This document shows, piece after piece, positions 1 through 8,875 of a stretch of DNA of 53,326 nt (position 1 is the stretch's first letter; the number at the start of each line of letters is the position of its first letter). The notes beneath the pieces were generated by a model, which had not been told where the DNA came from, searched no databases, and saw nothing but the letters and a program-made list of their open reading frames with translations. The position numbers and the translations under genes are program-made. Source of the DNA: Acidobacteriota bacterium (lineage in GTDB: Bacteria > Acidobacteriota > Blastocatellia > Pyrinomonadales > Pyrinomonadaceae); assembly GCA_029557535.1 (NCBI GenBank), contig JAKQII010000088.1, forward strand, positions 1 to 53,326, in the 5' to 3' direction.

Positions 1-159
1 CTGACCGGATCGTTCGGTTACTTCAGGTTCGACGATCTGCCGGTCGGCGAAACGTACGTGATCTCGGTCGTTTCGCCGAGACATGTGTTCGCGAACCCGA
101 CGCGGTTGATTACGCTCGACGACAACGTCATCGGTCTCGAGTTCCAGTCGCTCCAGTAA
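1..159 (+). CDS. C-terminal fragment of a surface protein, carboxypeptidase-regulatory-like domain
   Basis: The window opens inside this gene; frame 1 is open for 52 codons and ends at TAA 157-159. The visible residues (GSFGYFRFDDLPVGETYVISV, then a short strand-rich tail) resemble the last strands of a carboxypeptidase regulatory-like or Cna-B-type beta-sandwich, in which a G-x-F-x-F-x-x-L-P-x-G-x-Y pattern is typical. Such domains usually sit in repeats on large secreted proteins. Only the end is visible, so the full function cannot be judged. A strong hairpin terminator follows at 197-230. Confidence 0.6.
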   Translation: MTGSFGYFRFDDLPVGETYVISVVSPRHVFANPTRLITLDDNVIGLEFQSLQ

Positions 160-196
160 TCCGAAGTCGGATCTCAATTCGAATGCGGCTGATCGG

Positions 197-230
197 GCTG
201 TCAGCTAATAGCTATTGGCTGACAGCTTTT
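197..230 (+). terminator. Rho-independent terminator after the partial surface-protein gene
   Basis: GCTGTCAGC (197-205) pairs with GCTGACAGC (218-226). The intervening bases are themselves nearly palindromic, so the stem can extend with one G-T pair. TTTT and an AT-rich stretch follow. It lies 38 bases after the upstream stop codon. Confidence 0.7.
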
Positions 231-320
231 CATTTCGATCAGATGGCGGGCGGTCACATTTCCTCCGAATTCCCAGGTCTCAACCCGCGCCGCTCGCAGT
301 GCATCAACGCCGCGCCGCAA

Positions 321-337
321 TGTTATAATTCGGGCGA
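321..337 (+). promoter_or_regulatory. Extended -10 promoter, possible leaderless start
   Basis: A perfect TATAAT at 324-329 is preceded by TG at 321-322, which matches an extended -10 element; no good -35 is visible. The ATG of the next gene is at 337, seven bases after the hexamer, where transcription would be expected to begin. No Shine-Dalgarno sequence precedes the ATG. A leaderless mRNA is inferred. Confidence 0.5.
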
Positions 338-1284
338 TGTCCGTTTACGACAACTTCAAACCCATCGATCTGGAATCGATCGTCCTTTACGAACTTGCGT
401 CGCGACCGTCGAAGGTCACGGTCGCTGATTTCGCGAAACCGGTCGCGCCTGAGTCGGTCCGCGCACTGGTCAATGGATTACCCGATATTCTCGGTGCAAA
501 ATCGCTAAAGGCCGTTGCGGCCGCGATCAGACGTGCGCGCGAACTTGGAAAACCGATCGTTTGGGGAATCGGCGGGCACGTGATCAAGACGGGGCTCGCG
601 CCGGTGATCATCGATCTGATGTCGAAGGGATTCGTGACAGCGATCGCGTCGAACGGTTCGGTGCTCGTCCATGATGCCGAGATCGCGATGGTCGGATTCA
701 CTTCCGAGGATGTCGACGCGACGCTCGGCGAGGGCGATTTCGGCGCCGCCCGGGAAACAGGCGAGATTCTGAATCAGGCTGCTGCAAGCGGGTATTCAGA
801 CGGGATTGGTTTGGGCGAAGCCCTCGGCAGGGAACTTTACGGCCGCGAATTGCATTTCGCGAATTTTTCGTTGCTTTGCGAAGCATACAAACGGAAACTG
901 CCCTTCACGGCGCATTTGACCATCGGCGCGGACATCGGACATTTTCATCCGACATGCGACGGTGCAAGTCTCGGAGCGACCTCGCATACCGATTTCAGGT
1001 TGTTCTGTTCGCTGGTAAAGGAACTCAACGGCGGCGGGGTTTATCTGAACATCGGATCGGCGGTGACGATGCCGGAGATATTTCTCAAGGCGGTGACCGT
1101 TGTCCGCAACCTCGGCAAGCCGCTACGGGACTTTACGACCGCAAATTTCGACTTTATCCAGCATTACCGTCCGCTGACGAACGTCGTCCGGCGACCGACG
1201 GCGAACGGTGCGGGTGAAGGATATTCGATCACCGGCCATCACGAAATCATGATCCCTCTGCTTGCCGGTCTGGTCGGAGACTGA
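337..1284 (+). CDS. Conserved protein, deoxyhypusine-synthase-like fold (tentative)
   Basis: This 315-residue cytoplasmic protein has no signal peptide or membrane segment. Conserved-looking stretches include WGIGGHVIKTGL (about residues 72-83), SNGSVLVHDAEIA, TSEDVDATLGEGDFG, a GADIGHFHP segment near residue 199 and NIGSAVTMPEIFLKA near residue 238. The glycine-rich pattern and length suggest a member of the deoxyhypusine-synthase-like NAD-binding superfamily found in bacteria that lack eIF5A; I am not certain of the family and cannot name a substrate. The gene stands alone: a terminator lies upstream and a repeat region downstream. The start is the ATG directly after a consensus -10 box, without a ribosome binding site. 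Confidence 0.6.
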   Translation: MSVYDNFKPIDLESIVLYELASRPSKVTVADFAKPVAPESVRALVNGLPDILGAKSLKAVAAAIRRARELGKPIVWGIGGHVIKTGLAPVIIDLMSKGFVTAIASNGSVLVHDAEIAMVGFTSEDVDATLGEGDFGAARETGEILNQAAASGYSDGIGLGEALGRELYGRELHFANFSLLCEAYKRKLPFTAHLTIGADIGHFHPTCDGASLGATSHTDFRLFCSLVKELNGGGVYLNIGSAVTMPEIFLKAVTVVRNLGKPLRDFTTANFDFIQHYRPLTNVVRRPTANGAGEGYSITGHHEIMIPLLAGLVGD

Positions 1285-1411
1285 CTCTTGGATTCAAAAT
1301 TCAAGAGTCAAAATTCAAGATTCAAGAAATTCAACCGTCAAGAAACTCAAGAACACTGAATCAACTGAAAACGCGCATTGAAGAGCAGGCCCCTTTTTGG
1401 ATTTTGAATTT

Positions 1412-1638
1412 GATTCTTGAAGCCTATCGGAGAAATGCGTCTGAGTTTGGTACTCGCCGCACGTCCACAATAAACAGGTATAGAGCCCCGCAGCGGCGCA
1501 GAGACGGTAACCCCAGGCGCACGGAGCAAGCCTGGTGGAGTCGGCAAAAACAATGACCAGAGCCCCGAAGGGGCGCGGCAAAACCGAACTCTTCGGATCA
1601 AGTTCCGCTCGTCAAAATCGACCTTGTTTCTGATCAGC
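1412..1638 (+). repeat. Dispersed repeat, copy A
   Basis: About 227 bases that align in the same orientation, along their whole length and with scattered substitutions, with 52504-52728 at the other end of the window. Both begin GATTCTTGAAGCCT and contain GTCCACAATAAACAGGTAT-like and GGAGCAAGC stretches. Each holds two small palindromic cores of the form AGCCCCGNAGGGGCG, and both end shortly after CCGCTCGTCAA. No protein is encoded. Confidence 0.8.
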
Positions 1639-1708
1639 GAACTAAAGATTCCAGAATTCCAAGATTCCAGGATTCCTTTCGTGCTGTAACGTGGAATCTT
1701 GAATCTGG

Positions 1709-2018
1709 GAGCCTGTCGGAATAATCCACAAGCACGGATTGTGGGCCCGATTCCGCGTGCGGAGCACGCGTTGGGACGATAGCACCACGTGGAGCGAAGC
1801 GGAACGTGGTATGTCGATTCGGAACCAAACAAAGCGTGTGAAACACGCGAACTCTTCGCACGTTTCATCAGACGCCGCGTGTTTCACACGCTCCGGGTTT
1901 ACGGGTACGAACCCACACCAGGCTCGGCCAAGCCCTCGCCTGGTGCTATCGAAACGGCGCGTGCTCCGCACGCTGAATCCGGTCTGAACTCAACCGCCCG
2001 CGTTATTCCGACAGGCTC
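1709..2018. repeat. MITE-like element with 16-base terminal inverted repeats
   Basis: GAGCCTGTCGGAATAA at 1709-1724 is exactly inverted at 2003-2018. Inside lie nested inverted copies of a CGTGCGGAGCACGC motif (about 1758-1775 and 1956-1972) and a GCGTGTGAAACACGC / GCGTGTTTCACACGC pair (about 1832-1890). No transposase is encoded, so it would be non-autonomous. The end sequence resembles the first bases of the dispersed repeat copies A and B (AGCCTGTCGGA). Confidence 0.65.
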
Positions 2019-2073
2019 TTTGAATCTTGAATCTCTTGAATCTTGATTCTTGAATTTTGAATTCCGAATGCCC

Positions 2074-3576
2074 TCATTCTCCGGTCTTTCCGAGTCCGAA
2101 GAACTTCCGAATCGAATTGAAAACGCCCGCTTTCGGATCTTTGCCCGACATCGTGTCGCTTTCGGCAGACTCGCTTAGTTTCACTCGACGGGATTCGATG
2201 ATCTCGCTGAAACGCTCGACGAGTTCCGGGTTCTCCTCGAGTATCGGTTTCAAAGACCGGTGCGTGATCTCGAGCACTTCGGTCTCTTCGGTCGCGATCA
2301 CCGTCGCAGTGCGCGGCTCGCCCGTAAAGAGCGCCATCTCGCCGAAGAAATCGCCTTCCGAAAGCTTCATTATCACTTTCGCCTTGCCACGATCACGGAC
2401 CTGGACCTTGACCGAGCCGCGTTGGATCACGAACATCGAACTGCCCTCCTGGCCGCGTTTGACGATCGGTTCGTCGGGCGAGAAGAGCTTCACCATCACC
2501 TTTTGGGCGATCCGTTTCATCTCATGCTCGCTGAGCGGAGTAAAAAGCGACACCTCGGCGAGCCGCATTCCGATCTCGGTGATTGCCTCGTTTTCGTCGA
2601 TCGGCGCCTTTTCCTTCTGGATGTACAACGTTCGGGTCGGGAAAGCAAAATCGATCCCTTCTCGTCGAAACGCGTACCAGATCCTTTTTCGGATCAAGGC
2701 GTCGGTATCGTTGTACCTGGAATAGTCATCAAGCCAGACCTTGACCTCGTAATCGATACCGTTGTCGCCGAGGTTTCGCACGCGGACGTTCGGCCGGAAC
2801 TTGGTCGAGACGTTCTCGACTTTTGAGATGACGTCGCGCACGAGCTGGATGGTCTTCGTCGGAGGATTCGAATAGAGCGTATTGAAAAAGATCAGTCTGG
2901 CATTGAGGTTCTCCTTCGGCGCGACCTCGATGACCTCTTTGCCGAGTACCGCGTTGCTGATGACGACGACCTTGTTTTGAAATGTCCTGATCTTCACGCC
3001 GCGCCACGAGACCTGTTCGATCACGCCGACCCACTTGTTGCTCTGGATATTGATGACATCGCCGACTTGGAACGATTGGTCGGCCTGGAGCGCGATGCCC
3101 GCGAACAGGTTCCCGAGCGTGTCCTGCAACGCGAGACCGACGACGATACCGAGGATCGTCGATCCGGTAAACAAAGCGGTCAGCTCGACGTTCGGATATT
3201 GCGACTGGAAGATGATGAAAAACGCGACGATCGAAATGATGATCGAAACGACGGATCGTATCAGCGACGAGATCTCGGTCTGCGTTGAATTCCGGAGCAC
3301 CACGTTGAAGACAACGAAGTTGAGATAGCGCACGATGAGGATCACGAACGCCATCCAAAGGACGATCTTGATGATATGAAGGAGATTGAGGATCAGCGAC
3401 TCGATCGTCCGACCGACCTGTCCCGCCATTCCTCCCGTGCCGTCGGCGCCCTCAAAGTAGGGTGCGATGTACTGTTTGGCGGTTTGGTCGCCAGGGATCA
3501 ACAAGAGTACGATCGTGATGACCCCTGCGTAAACAAGCAAGACGAAGGTCTTGTTGCGAAGTTCAACATTGAGCAT
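2074..3576 (-). CDS. MscS-family mechanosensitive channel with C-terminal cyclic-nucleotide-binding domain
   Basis: This 500-residue inner-membrane protein has a hydrophobic segment near residues 11-29, two more near 62-90 and 105-125, and an MscS pore helix around 133-165 with the family's Gly/Ala-rich ILGIVVGLALQDTLGNLFAG. The MscS beta domain follows (QVGDVINI...GVIEQVSWRGVKIRTF). Residues about 355-470 form a cNMP-binding domain with the phosphate-cassette signature FGEMALFTGEPRTATV. The likely role is a ligand-modulated small-conductance channel for osmotic or ion homeostasis; the nucleotide is unknown, and in this subfamily the domain often does not bind cAMP strongly. It begins 21 bases after the NRAMP gene and is probably co-transcribed with it. 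Confidence 0.9.
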   Translation of the reverse strand: MLNVELRNKTFVLLVYAGVITIVLLLIPGDQTAKQYIAPYFEGADGTGGMAGQVGRTIESLILNLLHIIKIVLWMAFVILIVRYLNFVVFNVVLRNSTQTEISSLIRSVVSIIISIVAFFIIFQSQYPNVELTALFTGSTILGIVVGLALQDTLGNLFAGIALQADQSFQVGDVINIQSNKWVGVIEQVSWRGVKIRTFQNKVVVISNAVLGKEVIEVAPKENLNARLIFFNTLYSNPPTKTIQLVRDVISKVENVSTKFRPNVRVRNLGDNGIDYEVKVWLDDYSRYNDTDALIRKRIWYAFRREGIDFAFPTRTLYIQKEKAPIDENEAITEIGMRLAEVSLFTPLSEHEMKRIAQKVMVKLFSPDEPIVKRGQEGSSMFVIQRGSVKVQVRDRGKAKVIMKLSEGDFFGEMALFTGEPRTATVIATEETEVLEITHRSLKPILEENPELVERFSEIIESRRVKLSESAESDTMSGKDPKAGVFNSIRKFFGLGKTGE

Positions 3577-3597
3577 ATTCGTGTTGGTCCAAAACCG

Positions 3598-4905
3598 TTA
3601 CAACATATCAACAACCGTCTTTCCAATCAACATTAAAGACAGCGCGGAAACGATTATCGTGATGAGCCACGCAAGGCTTTTGAAGATCCAACCGTTGGCG
3701 TGATCGCCCATGATCTCCTCGTTTGAGGAAAGAGAAACGATCGCGACCAGCAAAAACGGAAGCAGTACGCCGTTGACGCATTGGGTGAAGAGCAGGAGTT
3801 TGATCTGCGGAATACCGGGGATCAGCGCGACGATCACGCCCAGAATTATCAGCGACGAGAAGATGCCGAGAAAGATCGGCGCCTCGCGAAACGTCCGCGA
3901 AAGTCCCTTTTCGAATCCGAGCGCTTCGCTCAGGCTGTATGCGGTCGCCAGCGGCAGAACGCCCATCGCGAGCATCGCCGCGCCGAACAGCCCGATTCCG
4001 AAAAGATACTTTGCGTAAACTCCGGCGACGGGTGTCAGTGCATCCGCTGCGGTTGCGGCCGAGTCGATTTCGGTTATTCCCTGAGAATGGAGTGTGGCCG
4101 CCGTGCAAATGACGATGAACGCCGCGATCATGCACGCGAAAACGGTTCCGACGACGACGTCGGCGCGCGCGAGCGGCAGGTCTTCCTCGTCAAGCGATTT
4201 CTCAACGACCGTCGACTGGACGAATACCTGCATGAACGGCGTGATTGTCGTTCCGATCAGCGCCATGACGGTAAAAAGATATCCCGAGTGAAATTCAAAG
4301 TTCGGTTCAATGAGCTGAACCGCGACCTCATCCCAATTCGGCTTGGCCAGAAACGCGGAGACCACGTAGCCGAGAAATACGAGCGACATCGCGAGAAAAA
4401 CCTGTTCAACGCTCTTCTGGGTTCCTTTGACGACCAGCCACCAGATGAGTCCGGCGGTGATCGGGATCGTGACGTAACGCGGGATCCCGAAAAGTTCAGA
4501 CGCCTGCGCGATACCGACGAACTCGGAAATGATCACGCCGGAGTTGGCGACGAGCAGCGCCAGCATGACGAGCGCGGTCCAGCGCACGCCGAACTGTTCG
4601 CGGATGAGATCGGCCAGGCCCTGTCCGGTGACGACGCCCATGCGGACGCACATTTCCTGAACGACGATCAGCGAGAGCATCATCGGAATAAACACCCAGA
4701 GGAGTTCGTAGCCGTAACCAGCGCCGACCGTCGAATAGGTCGCGATCCCGCTCGCGTCGTTTCCGGCGTTGGCGGCGATGATTCCCGGTCCGAGGACCGC
4801 AAGATACGCGAATAATCTGTAATTGGATAGACTACGACGTATGCGCGAGGGAACGCGCGCGAGGAACTGCACGAATTTTCTCGGAGAGAACCTTGTCAGC
4901 AGCAT
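3598..4905 (-). CDS. NRAMP-family divalent metal transporter, non-canonical binding site (NRMT-like)
   Basis: This 435-residue protein has about eleven hydrophobic segments. Helix 1 reads GPGIIAANAGNDASGIATYS and aligns without gaps to MntH. The metal-binding Asp is kept (D50), but the canonical D-P-G-N is D-A-S-G. In helix 6 the canonical M-P-H is T222-P223-F224. Canonical NRAMPs use the Asn and Met to select Mn2+/Fe2+; loss of both is the hallmark of NRAMP-related magnesium transporters, so Mg2+ (and Mn2+) uptake is a reasonable inference rather than iron uptake. It is the first gene of a two-gene minus-strand operon with the MscS-cNMP channel. No metal riboswitch was recognised in its leader. 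Confidence 0.88.
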   Translation of the reverse strand: MLLTRFSPRKFVQFLARVPSRIRRSLSNYRLFAYLAVLGPGIIAANAGNDASGIATYSTVGAGYGYELLWVFIPMMLSLIVVQEMCVRMGVVTGQGLADLIREQFGVRWTALVMLALLVANSGVIISEFVGIAQASELFGIPRYVTIPITAGLIWWLVVKGTQKSVEQVFLAMSLVFLGYVVSAFLAKPNWDEVAVQLIEPNFEFHSGYLFTVMALIGTTITPFMQVFVQSTVVEKSLDEEDLPLARADVVVGTVFACMIAAFIVICTAATLHSQGITEIDSAATAADALTPVAGVYAKYLFGIGLFGAAMLAMGVLPLATAYSLSEALGFEKGLSRTFREAPIFLGIFSSLIILGVIVALIPGIPQIKLLLFTQCVNGVLLPFLLVAIVSLSSNEEIMGDHANGWIFKSLAWLITIIVSALSLMLIGKTVVDML

Positions 4906-5312
4906 TGCGTCTACTACTATCGCCGTCGTTCATTGTCTTAAGTCAGCTGATTATCGGAAATTGACCGAACTTTGACTATAGCCGTTTTGAAAGGCGGAGG
5001 GAAGCGAGGAGGCAATTCGGATTCGGGATTTCGGATCTGGGATCTCGTATTCGTGATAAAGGCCGTCGAATAACGATTCCGGATTCGTCGCCTAAACTTG
5101 TCTATCAATCTAATGTTTGACGTCGACGGTGCGTTCCTCCGACCGATTCCAAACCATATTTTGCAACACAAAGCCGAATTATTAGCAGCGCCCATTTGCC
5201 CGTCCGCGCAGATGAAAAAAATTACTAAAACTAATAATGGCTTGAGTTTTGGGGTGTCCAAACCTAAAATCGAACCTTGCACCACGAGATTTGATATCGG
5301 GATTTCACGACT
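4906..5312. other. Divergent intergenic region between NRAMP and acnA
   Basis: This 407-base gap separates two divergent transcription units. It contains a candidate promoter for acnA (5242-5270) and a short run of GGATTTCGGATCTGGGATC-like degenerate repeats near 5020-5080. No gene, riboswitch or terminator was recognised. Confidence 0.6.
5242..5270 (+). promoter_or_regulatory. Candidate sigma-70 promoter for acnA
   Basis: TTGAGT (5242-5247), a 17-base spacer and TAAAAT (5265-5270) match the -35/-10 consensus at four and five of six positions. This would give a leader of about 35 bases before the acnA ATG at 5313. Confidence 0.45.
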
Positions 5313-8165
5313 ATGACACACAATCTTTTTGATACCAGGAAAACATTCAAAACCGGGTCGGGCGGCGACGGCGTCTTCTATTCGCTTCCCGAACTCGAGC
5401 GGCAGGGAATCGGACGAATTTCGCGCCTTCCGGTCTCGATCCGGATTGTCCTCGAATCCGTTCTCAGGAACTTTGACGGCGGGAAAAAGGTCTCTGAAGG
5501 GAATGTCCGCGAATTGGCAAACTGGGGGGCGACCGCCGAACGGACGGCGGAGGTTCCATTCGTCGTCGCGCGCGTCGTCCTGCAGGATTTCACCGGCGTT
5601 CCGCTGCTCGTGGATCTCGCTGCAATGCGGTCGGCGGTTGCGTGCATGGGACGCGACGCCGGCGTCATCGAGCCGCTGGTGCCGGTCGATCTCGTGATCG
5701 ATCATTCGGTGCAGGTCGATTATGCGGGAAGCGAGTCCGCTTATGCCAGGAACATGGAGATCGAGTTCGAGCGCAACGCGCAGCGTTACAAGTTTCTGAA
5801 ATGGGGAACGAAAGCGTTCAACGGATTCCGCGTCGTGCCGCCGGGAATCGGAATCGTCCATCAGGTAAATCTGGAATATCTCGCGAAAGGCGTCTTTGAA
5901 CGTGACGGTGTTTATTATCCTGACAGTCTCGTCGGTACCGACTCTCACACAACCATGATCAACGGACTCGGGATCGTCGGCTGGGGCGTCGGCGGGATCG
6001 AAGCCGAAGCCGGGATGCTCGGCCAGCCAGTCTATTTCCTGACACCGGATGTGGTCGGCGTGAATCTGACCGGATCGCTGAAAGAAGGCGTCACGGCGAC
6101 CGATCTCGTGTTGCGGATCACCGAAATGCTTCGCGCCGCAAAAGTCGTCGGAAAGTTTGTCGAATTTCATGGCGAGGGCGCCCGGAACCTCGGCGCGACC
6201 GACCGCGCGACGATCGCGAACATGGCACCGGAATACGGAGCTACGATGGGCTTTTTCCCGACCGACGAGAAGACGCTCGATTATTTCCGCGCCACCGGAC
6301 GCAGTGACGCGCAGATCGAAACGATCCGCAATTACTACGCCGCGCAGCGGCTGTTCGGCATTCCCAAGGCAGGCGAGATCGACTATTCGGTCGTGCTCGA
6401 TCTCGACCTTTCGACCATCACTCCCGCTTTGGCGGGCCCGAAGCGTCCGCAGGACCGGATCGAGTTAACAAATCTGGCGGACCGCTTTGGTGAGCTTTTC
6501 AAGAGCACGGTCGGTGACGGCGGCTTCGGCAAACAGGCGGATCAACTCGATGAACGGTTCGCGATCTCGATCGATCACGGCGCGACGAACGCCGGTGGCG
6601 GAGAGCAATCGCCGCGCTCGGCGCCGCTTCCGGTGCTCGGACAGGTCAGCGCGCGCGACACGAACGTTGCGACCGAGGTCGAGATGATGAACAACCGTCC
6701 GACCCCGGACGTCGTTTTCGAAATCGACGGCGACGGTGCCTCGACCGTCGGTCACGGCGACGTGCTGATCGCGGCAATAACGTCATGCACGAACACATCG
6801 AATCCGTCGGTGATGCTCGCGGCGGGTATCGTCGCGAAAAAGGCCGTCGAGCGCGGCCTCAAGGTCGCGCCCCGGGTCAAGACGAGCCTCGCGCCGGGAT
6901 CGCGGGTCGTCACCGAATATCTTGAAAAGACGGGCCTTCAGCCGTATCTCGACAAGATCGGCTTCAACCTCGTCGGTTACGGTTGCACGACTTGCATCGG
7001 GAATTCGGGACCGCTTCATCCGGCGATCGAGAAAGCGGTCGTCGACAACGATCTCGTCGCGGCATCGGTTCTGTCCGGAAACCGGAACTTCGAGGCGCGG
7101 GTCCACCAGAACATCAAGGCGAACTTCCTCGCTTCGCCGCCGCTCGTAGTCGCCTACGCATTGGCTGGTTCGGTCAAAAAGAACCTGACGACCGAACCGA
7201 TCGGCAAGGGAAGTGACGGCAGCGATGTCTATCTGAAGGACATTTGGGCGTCGAGCGACGAGGTTGCGGACGCGATGAAGGCGGCGTTCGACGCCGAGAC
7301 TTACCGCCGTCTTTACAACGATTTCGCCGAGCAGAATCCGATGTGGAACGACATTCCGTCATCGGTCGGGCAGATTTACGAGTGGGATCCGGAATCGACC
7401 TACATTCAGGAACCGCCGTTCTTTGAAGGATTTACGATGGAGACCGGGTCGTTCTCGGACATCAAGGGGGCACGGGCGCTCGCGATTTTCGGTGATTCGG
7501 TGACGACGGACCATATTTCGCCGGCAGGCGCGATCAAGCCGGATTCGCCGGCCGGTAAATATCTTCAGGAGAAAGGCGTCGAGCCGAAGGATTTCAACTC
7601 GTACGGATCGCGGCGCGGCAACGACCGCGTCATGCTCCGCGGCACTTTCGCGAATGTCCGGATCAAGAATCTGATGGTTACCCCGAAGGAGGGCGGATTT
7701 ACGAAACACCAGCCCGACGGGACCGAAACGACGATCTACGACGCGGCGATGCAGTACAAAACGGACGGCGTTCCGACCGTCATTTTCGGCGGACAGGAGT
7801 ACGGGACGGGAAGTTCGCGCGACTGGGCCGCAAAGGGAACCAATCTGATGGGCGTCAGGGCGGTGATAACGCAGTCCTTCGAACGCATTCATCGCTCGAA
7901 CCTTGTCGGTATGGGAGTGCTGCCGCTTCAGTTCAAGGACGGCCAAAACGCGCCGTCGCTCGGCATCGACGGCACGGAGACCTTCGATGTCGTCGGACTC
8001 GAGGGTGACGTAACGCCGCGTCAGGATGTGACGCTGGTGATCAATCGGGCGGACGGCACGTCGGACGAGGTGGCGCTGACCTTGCGGATCGATACGCCGA
8101 TCGAGGTCGAGTACTACAAAGGCGGCGGCATTCTGCCGTTTGTTCTGCGGCAATTGCTCGGATAA
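5313..8165 (+). CDS. acnA: Aconitate hydratase AcnA
   Basis: This 950-residue enzyme interconverts citrate and isocitrate in the TCA cycle in the cytoplasm. The three cysteines that hold the [4Fe-4S] cluster are Cys492 (in TSCTNTSNP) and Cys558/Cys561 (in [11 protein letters not shown]). Other family signatures are [19 protein letters not shown] in the N-terminal half and [16 protein letters not shown], then [13 protein letters not shown], in the C-terminal swivel domain. Size and domain order fit AcnA/IRP1 rather than AcnB. The ATG at 5313 gives the usual N terminus (VFYSLPELE...), although the upstream ribosome binding site is weak. The gene is monocistronic, ending at a strong terminator shared with the convergent gene. 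Confidence 0.97.
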   Translation: MTHNLFDTRKTFKTGSGGDGVFYSLPELERQGIGRISRLPVSIRIVLESVLRNFDGGKKVSEGNVRELANWGATAERTAEVPFVVARVVLQDFTGVPLLVDLAAMRSAVACMGRDAGVIEPLVPVDLVIDHSVQVDYAGSESAYARNMEIEFERNAQRYKFLKWGTKAFNGFRVVPPGIGIVHQVNLEYLAKGVFERDGVYYPDSLVGTDSHTTMINGLGIVGWGVGGIEAEAGMLGQPVYFLTPDVVGVNLTGSLKEGVTATDLVLRITEMLRAAKVVGKFVEFHGEGARNLGATDRATIANMAPEYGATMGFFPTDEKTLDYFRATGRSDAQIETIRNYYAAQRLFGIPKAGEIDYSVVLDLDLSTITPALAGPKRPQDRIELTNLADRFGELFKSTVGDGGFGKQADQLDERFAISIDHGATNAGGGEQSPRSAPLPVLGQVSARDTNVATEVEMMNNRPTPDVVFEIDGDGASTVGHGDVLIAAITSCTNTSNPSVMLAAGIVAKKAVERGLKVAPRVKTSLAPGSRVVTEYLEKTGLQPYLDKIGFNLVGYGCTTCIGNSGPLHPAIEKAVVDNDLVAASVLSGNRNFEARVHQNIKANFLASPPLVVAYALAGSVKKNLTTEPIGKGSDGSDVYLKDIWASSDEVADAMKAAFDAETYRRLYNDFAEQNPMWNDIPSSVGQIYEWDPESTYIQEPPFFEGFTMETGSFSDIKGARALAIFGDSVTTDHISPAGAIKPDSPAGKYLQEKGVEPKDFNSYGSRRGNDRVMLRGTFANVRIKNLMVTPKEGGFTKHQPDGTETTIYDAAMQYKTDGVPTVIFGGQEYGTGSSRDWAAKGTNLMGVRAVITQSFERIHRSNLVGMGVLPLQFKDGQNAPSLGIDGTETFDVVGLEGDVTPRQDVTLVINRADGTSDEVALTLRIDTPIEVEYYKGGGILPFVLRQLLG

Positions 8166-8183
8166 GAACTGCCGGTCCACGTC

Positions 8184-8211
8184 AAGAGCCCGCCAATCTC
8201 GGCGGGCTCTT
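8184..8211. terminator. Bidirectional terminator between acnA and the convergent Asp/Arg-rich gene
   Basis: AAGAGCCCGCC (8184-8194) pairs perfectly with GGCGGGCTCTT (8201-8211) around a six-base loop. It lies 18 bases after the acnA stop and 31 bases beyond the end of the minus-strand gene, so it can serve both. Confidence 0.8.
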
Positions 8212-8242
8212 CGCATTTACGCTGAGATGCGATCCCAAGACT

Positions 8243-8875
8243 CTAGGTGCCGTTTAGCTCCTTTTCCATTTTGCGGTACTGTTCCTGCCATTTGTCGAGC
8301 GCCTTTTCCATATCGCGAACCCAATTGCGCTGGCGAACGCGGTCAAACTGGCCCTCGTTCATTTGTTGTTCCATCAAACGCAGCCGATTGTTGATCTGTT
8401 CGCGGTACTCGTTCATGTGATTGAAGCGATGCTCAAACCTTGCTCGCTGCTGCTCGTTAAGGCCCAGCCGGAATCTCTCATGATCCTGTTCCATGGTGCG
8501 GACCTGGTTGCGGATTCTCTCATGATTCTGCCGTCCTTCATTCATCCCGAAGCCTGCGTTGTCATACTCCCGCGCCATCGTTCTCAACCGTTGGTGCAGT
8601 TCTTCGGTAGACTGCGTGCGGGTGCGAAGCTGATCGCGCTGAGCGTCGGTCAACGCCACGTAATCACGATCCCGAATTCGGTCCTGATCCCGGTCACGAT
8701 CCTGGTCACGGTCCGGCGTCCGGTCCTTGTCCTGGATTCGGTCACGATCCTGTTGACGGGTCGTATCTCCTTTCGGCGCCGGAGTTTTCGGCTTGCCCTG
8801 ACCTGATCCCGACACGCTGATTCCGAAAATCATTGCAAGGACCAAACCAAGAGTCGAAATTCTGAACAATTTCAT
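8243..8875 (-). CDS. Secreted Asp/Arg-rich helical protein of unknown function
   Basis: This 210-residue protein starts at the ATG at 8875, chosen because a near-perfect AGGAGG lies eight bases upstream; longer frames to 8986 lack one. Residues 1-25 form a signal peptide (SISTLGLVLAMIFGISVSGSG-like core). Residues about 35-75 are a low-complexity run of D-R and D-Q-D-R repeats. The rest is a long, highly charged, predicted helical or coiled-coil region rich in E, Q, R and M with spaced LNEQQRARFEHR-type heptads. It may be a periplasmic chaperone-like or Spy/CpxP-like protein, but no motif proves this. Convergent with acnA. Confidence 0.75.
   Translation of the reverse strand: MKLFRISTLGLVLAMIFGISVSGSGQGKPKTPAPKGDTTRQQDRDRIQDKDRTPDRDQDRDRDQDRIRDRDYVALTDAQRDQLRTRTQSTEELHQRLRTMAREYDNAGFGMNEGRQNHERIRNQVRTMEQDHERFRLGLNEQQRARFEHRFNHMNEYREQINNRLRLMEQQMNEGQFDRVRQRNWVRDMEKALDKWQEQYRKMEKELNGT

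Larger units (their letters stand above)
1285..2073. other. Non-coding, repeat-filled intergenic region
   Basis: This 789-base gap holds no credible gene. It begins and ends with short degenerate ATTCAAG/GAATCTT tracts (1295-1345, 1650-1706, 2019-2062). Inside are a dispersed repeat (1412-1638) and a MITE-like inverted-repeat element (1709-2018), listed separately. Open frames across it are rich in R, P and S, begin without ribosome binding sites and follow the repeats rather than codon structure. Confidence 0.8.

Noticed and set aside
1347-2046. Several open frames in the repeat region
   Set aside because: They follow the repeats, differ between repeat copies and encode R/P/S-rich sequence with no initiation signal.
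4906-5100. Metal riboswitch before the NRAMP gene
   Set aside because: No yybP-ykoY or M-box core could be recognised in the leader by eye.
4938-6170. Minus-strand open frame of about 410 codons into acnA
   Set aside because: It covers the N-terminal third of aconitase and the intergenic gap, with no domain or ribosome binding site.
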